40,096 bases of DNA, from contig JACTMI010000012.1 in the NCBI GenBank assembly GCA_014584695.1, forward strand, positions 1-40,096. Direction: 5' to 3'. The notes below the pieces were generated by a model. The model ran no database searches, was not told the DNA's origin, and saw only the letters and a list, made by a program, of their open reading frames with translations. This document shows positions 39,896 to 40,096 of this stretch, one piece after another (position 1 is the first letter of the stretch; the number at the start of each line of letters is the position of its first letter). The stretch is from Acidobacteriota bacterium. Lineage in GTDB: Bacteria; Acidobacteriota; Thermoanaerobaculia; Multivoradales; JAGPDF01. The position numbers were made by a program, and so were the translations under genes.

Positions 39896-40096
39896 AGAGG
39901 CGGCGCCGCCGCCTGCTCGCCCTGGCGCTCGCGCTGGCCGGGCTGTGGGCGGTCGATCTCGCCCGCCCGCCGTCGCGGCAGTGGACGGCGCGTTTCGAGC
40001 TGGCACTGCTCGCGCGCTATCGCGCCGGCGTCTCGCCCTGGCTCGGACGGGCCGGCGTCCGCTGCCGTTTCGAGCCGACGTGCAGCCGCTACGCCG
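39892..40096 (+). CDS. yidD: Membrane protein insertion efficiency factor YidD (cut by window edge)
   Basis: The last 205 bases read in one frame as KRRRRRLLALALALAGLWAV, a short loop, then ELALLARYRAGVSPWLGRAG, VRCRFEPTCSRYA, which is the YidD hallmark (YxxxISP..., CRFxPTCSxYA). YidD helps YidC and the Sec translocon insert membrane proteins. The N-terminus is about 35 residues longer than usual and adds a positively charged hydrophobic segment. The start is unsettled: there is no ATG or GTG in frame at the 5' end, only CTG at 39892, which overlaps the preceding stop as CTGA. The remaining C-terminus is outside the window. Confidence 0.8.
   Translation, partial: MKRRRRRLLALALALAGLWAVDLARPPSRQWTARFELALLARYRAGVSPWLGRAGVRCRFEPTCSRYA

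Noticed and set aside
1-40096. CRISPR arrays, prophage or insertion sequences
   Set aside because: No regularly spaced direct repeats with unique spacers, no transposase, integrase or phage structural genes were found. The only repeats are the tmRNA-tail array and protein-level repeats.

Overview
The window is very GC-rich, densely coded bacterial chromosome. Gene content points to Acidobacteriota, most likely a Thermoanaerobaculia-like lineage, though this is an inference from gene types and not a phylogeny. The clues are a carboxypeptidase-regulatory/TonB-dependent receptor, a Ser/Thr kinase with a TPR tail paired with an ECF sigma factor, an FG-GAP propeller protein ending in a DGFESG...W tail, bacillithiol synthesis and many GTG starts.

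Layout. 1-3804 (minus): the N-terminal 1268 residues of a secreted RHS/YD-repeat protein, running off the left edge, with a candidate promoter and a 25-bp palindrome upstream. 4229-8856: a trans-sulfuration PLP enzyme (minus), divergent from mtnA, an ABC ATPase and an ABC-2 permease (plus). 8960-13830: a secreted seven-bladed FG-GAP protein, then a Ser/Thr kinase and an ECF sigma factor that meet tail to tail on one CTAG. 13869-15123 (minus): a DUF937 gene, a tandem array of tmRNA-tail copies, and the tmRNA gene ssrA. 15411-18311: a TonB-dependent receptor. 18384-19817 (minus): dusB and a small membrane protein. 19877-21821 (minus): an AbiE-type (type IV) toxin-antitoxin pair with a promoter embedded in GAACA/TGTTC repeats.

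22260-31638 (plus) is the most interesting part. Eight tightly packed, often overlapping genes encode a MatB-like acyl-CoA synthetase, the FAD and 2Fe-2S subunits of a molybdenum hydroxylase, an amidase-signature hydrolase, a DUF1116 (AllG/YlbE-type) protein, a cyclase-family (PF04199) metal hydrolase, the molybdopterin subunit, and a CoxG-like protein with a C-terminal membrane anchor. The three hydrolase/transferase genes sit inside the hydroxylase genes, so one pathway is likely: hydroxylate an N-heterocycle, open the ring, split the ureido/amide product, activate the remaining acid with CoA. Oxidative pyrimidine breakdown (uracil to barbiturate to ureidomalonate to malonate to malonyl-CoA) would use every step, but this is a hypothesis.

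32044-38309 (plus) holds all three core bacillithiol genes (bshC, bshB1, bshA), with an OPT-family transporter between bshC and bshB1 and a YigZ/IMPACT protein after bshA. 38412-40096 holds small membrane proteins (DUF4870-like, YIP1, DUF2752) and the start of yidD, cut by the right edge.

Several genes (mtnA, the ABC ATPase, the MatB-like gene, the OPT gene, bshB1, and nearly dusB) have a TANNNT hexamer about 6-9 nt before the start codon and no Shine-Dalgarno sequence, which suggests leaderless transcripts. Genes with a real leader or inside operons often have clear GGAGG-type sites or GTGA stop/start overlaps.
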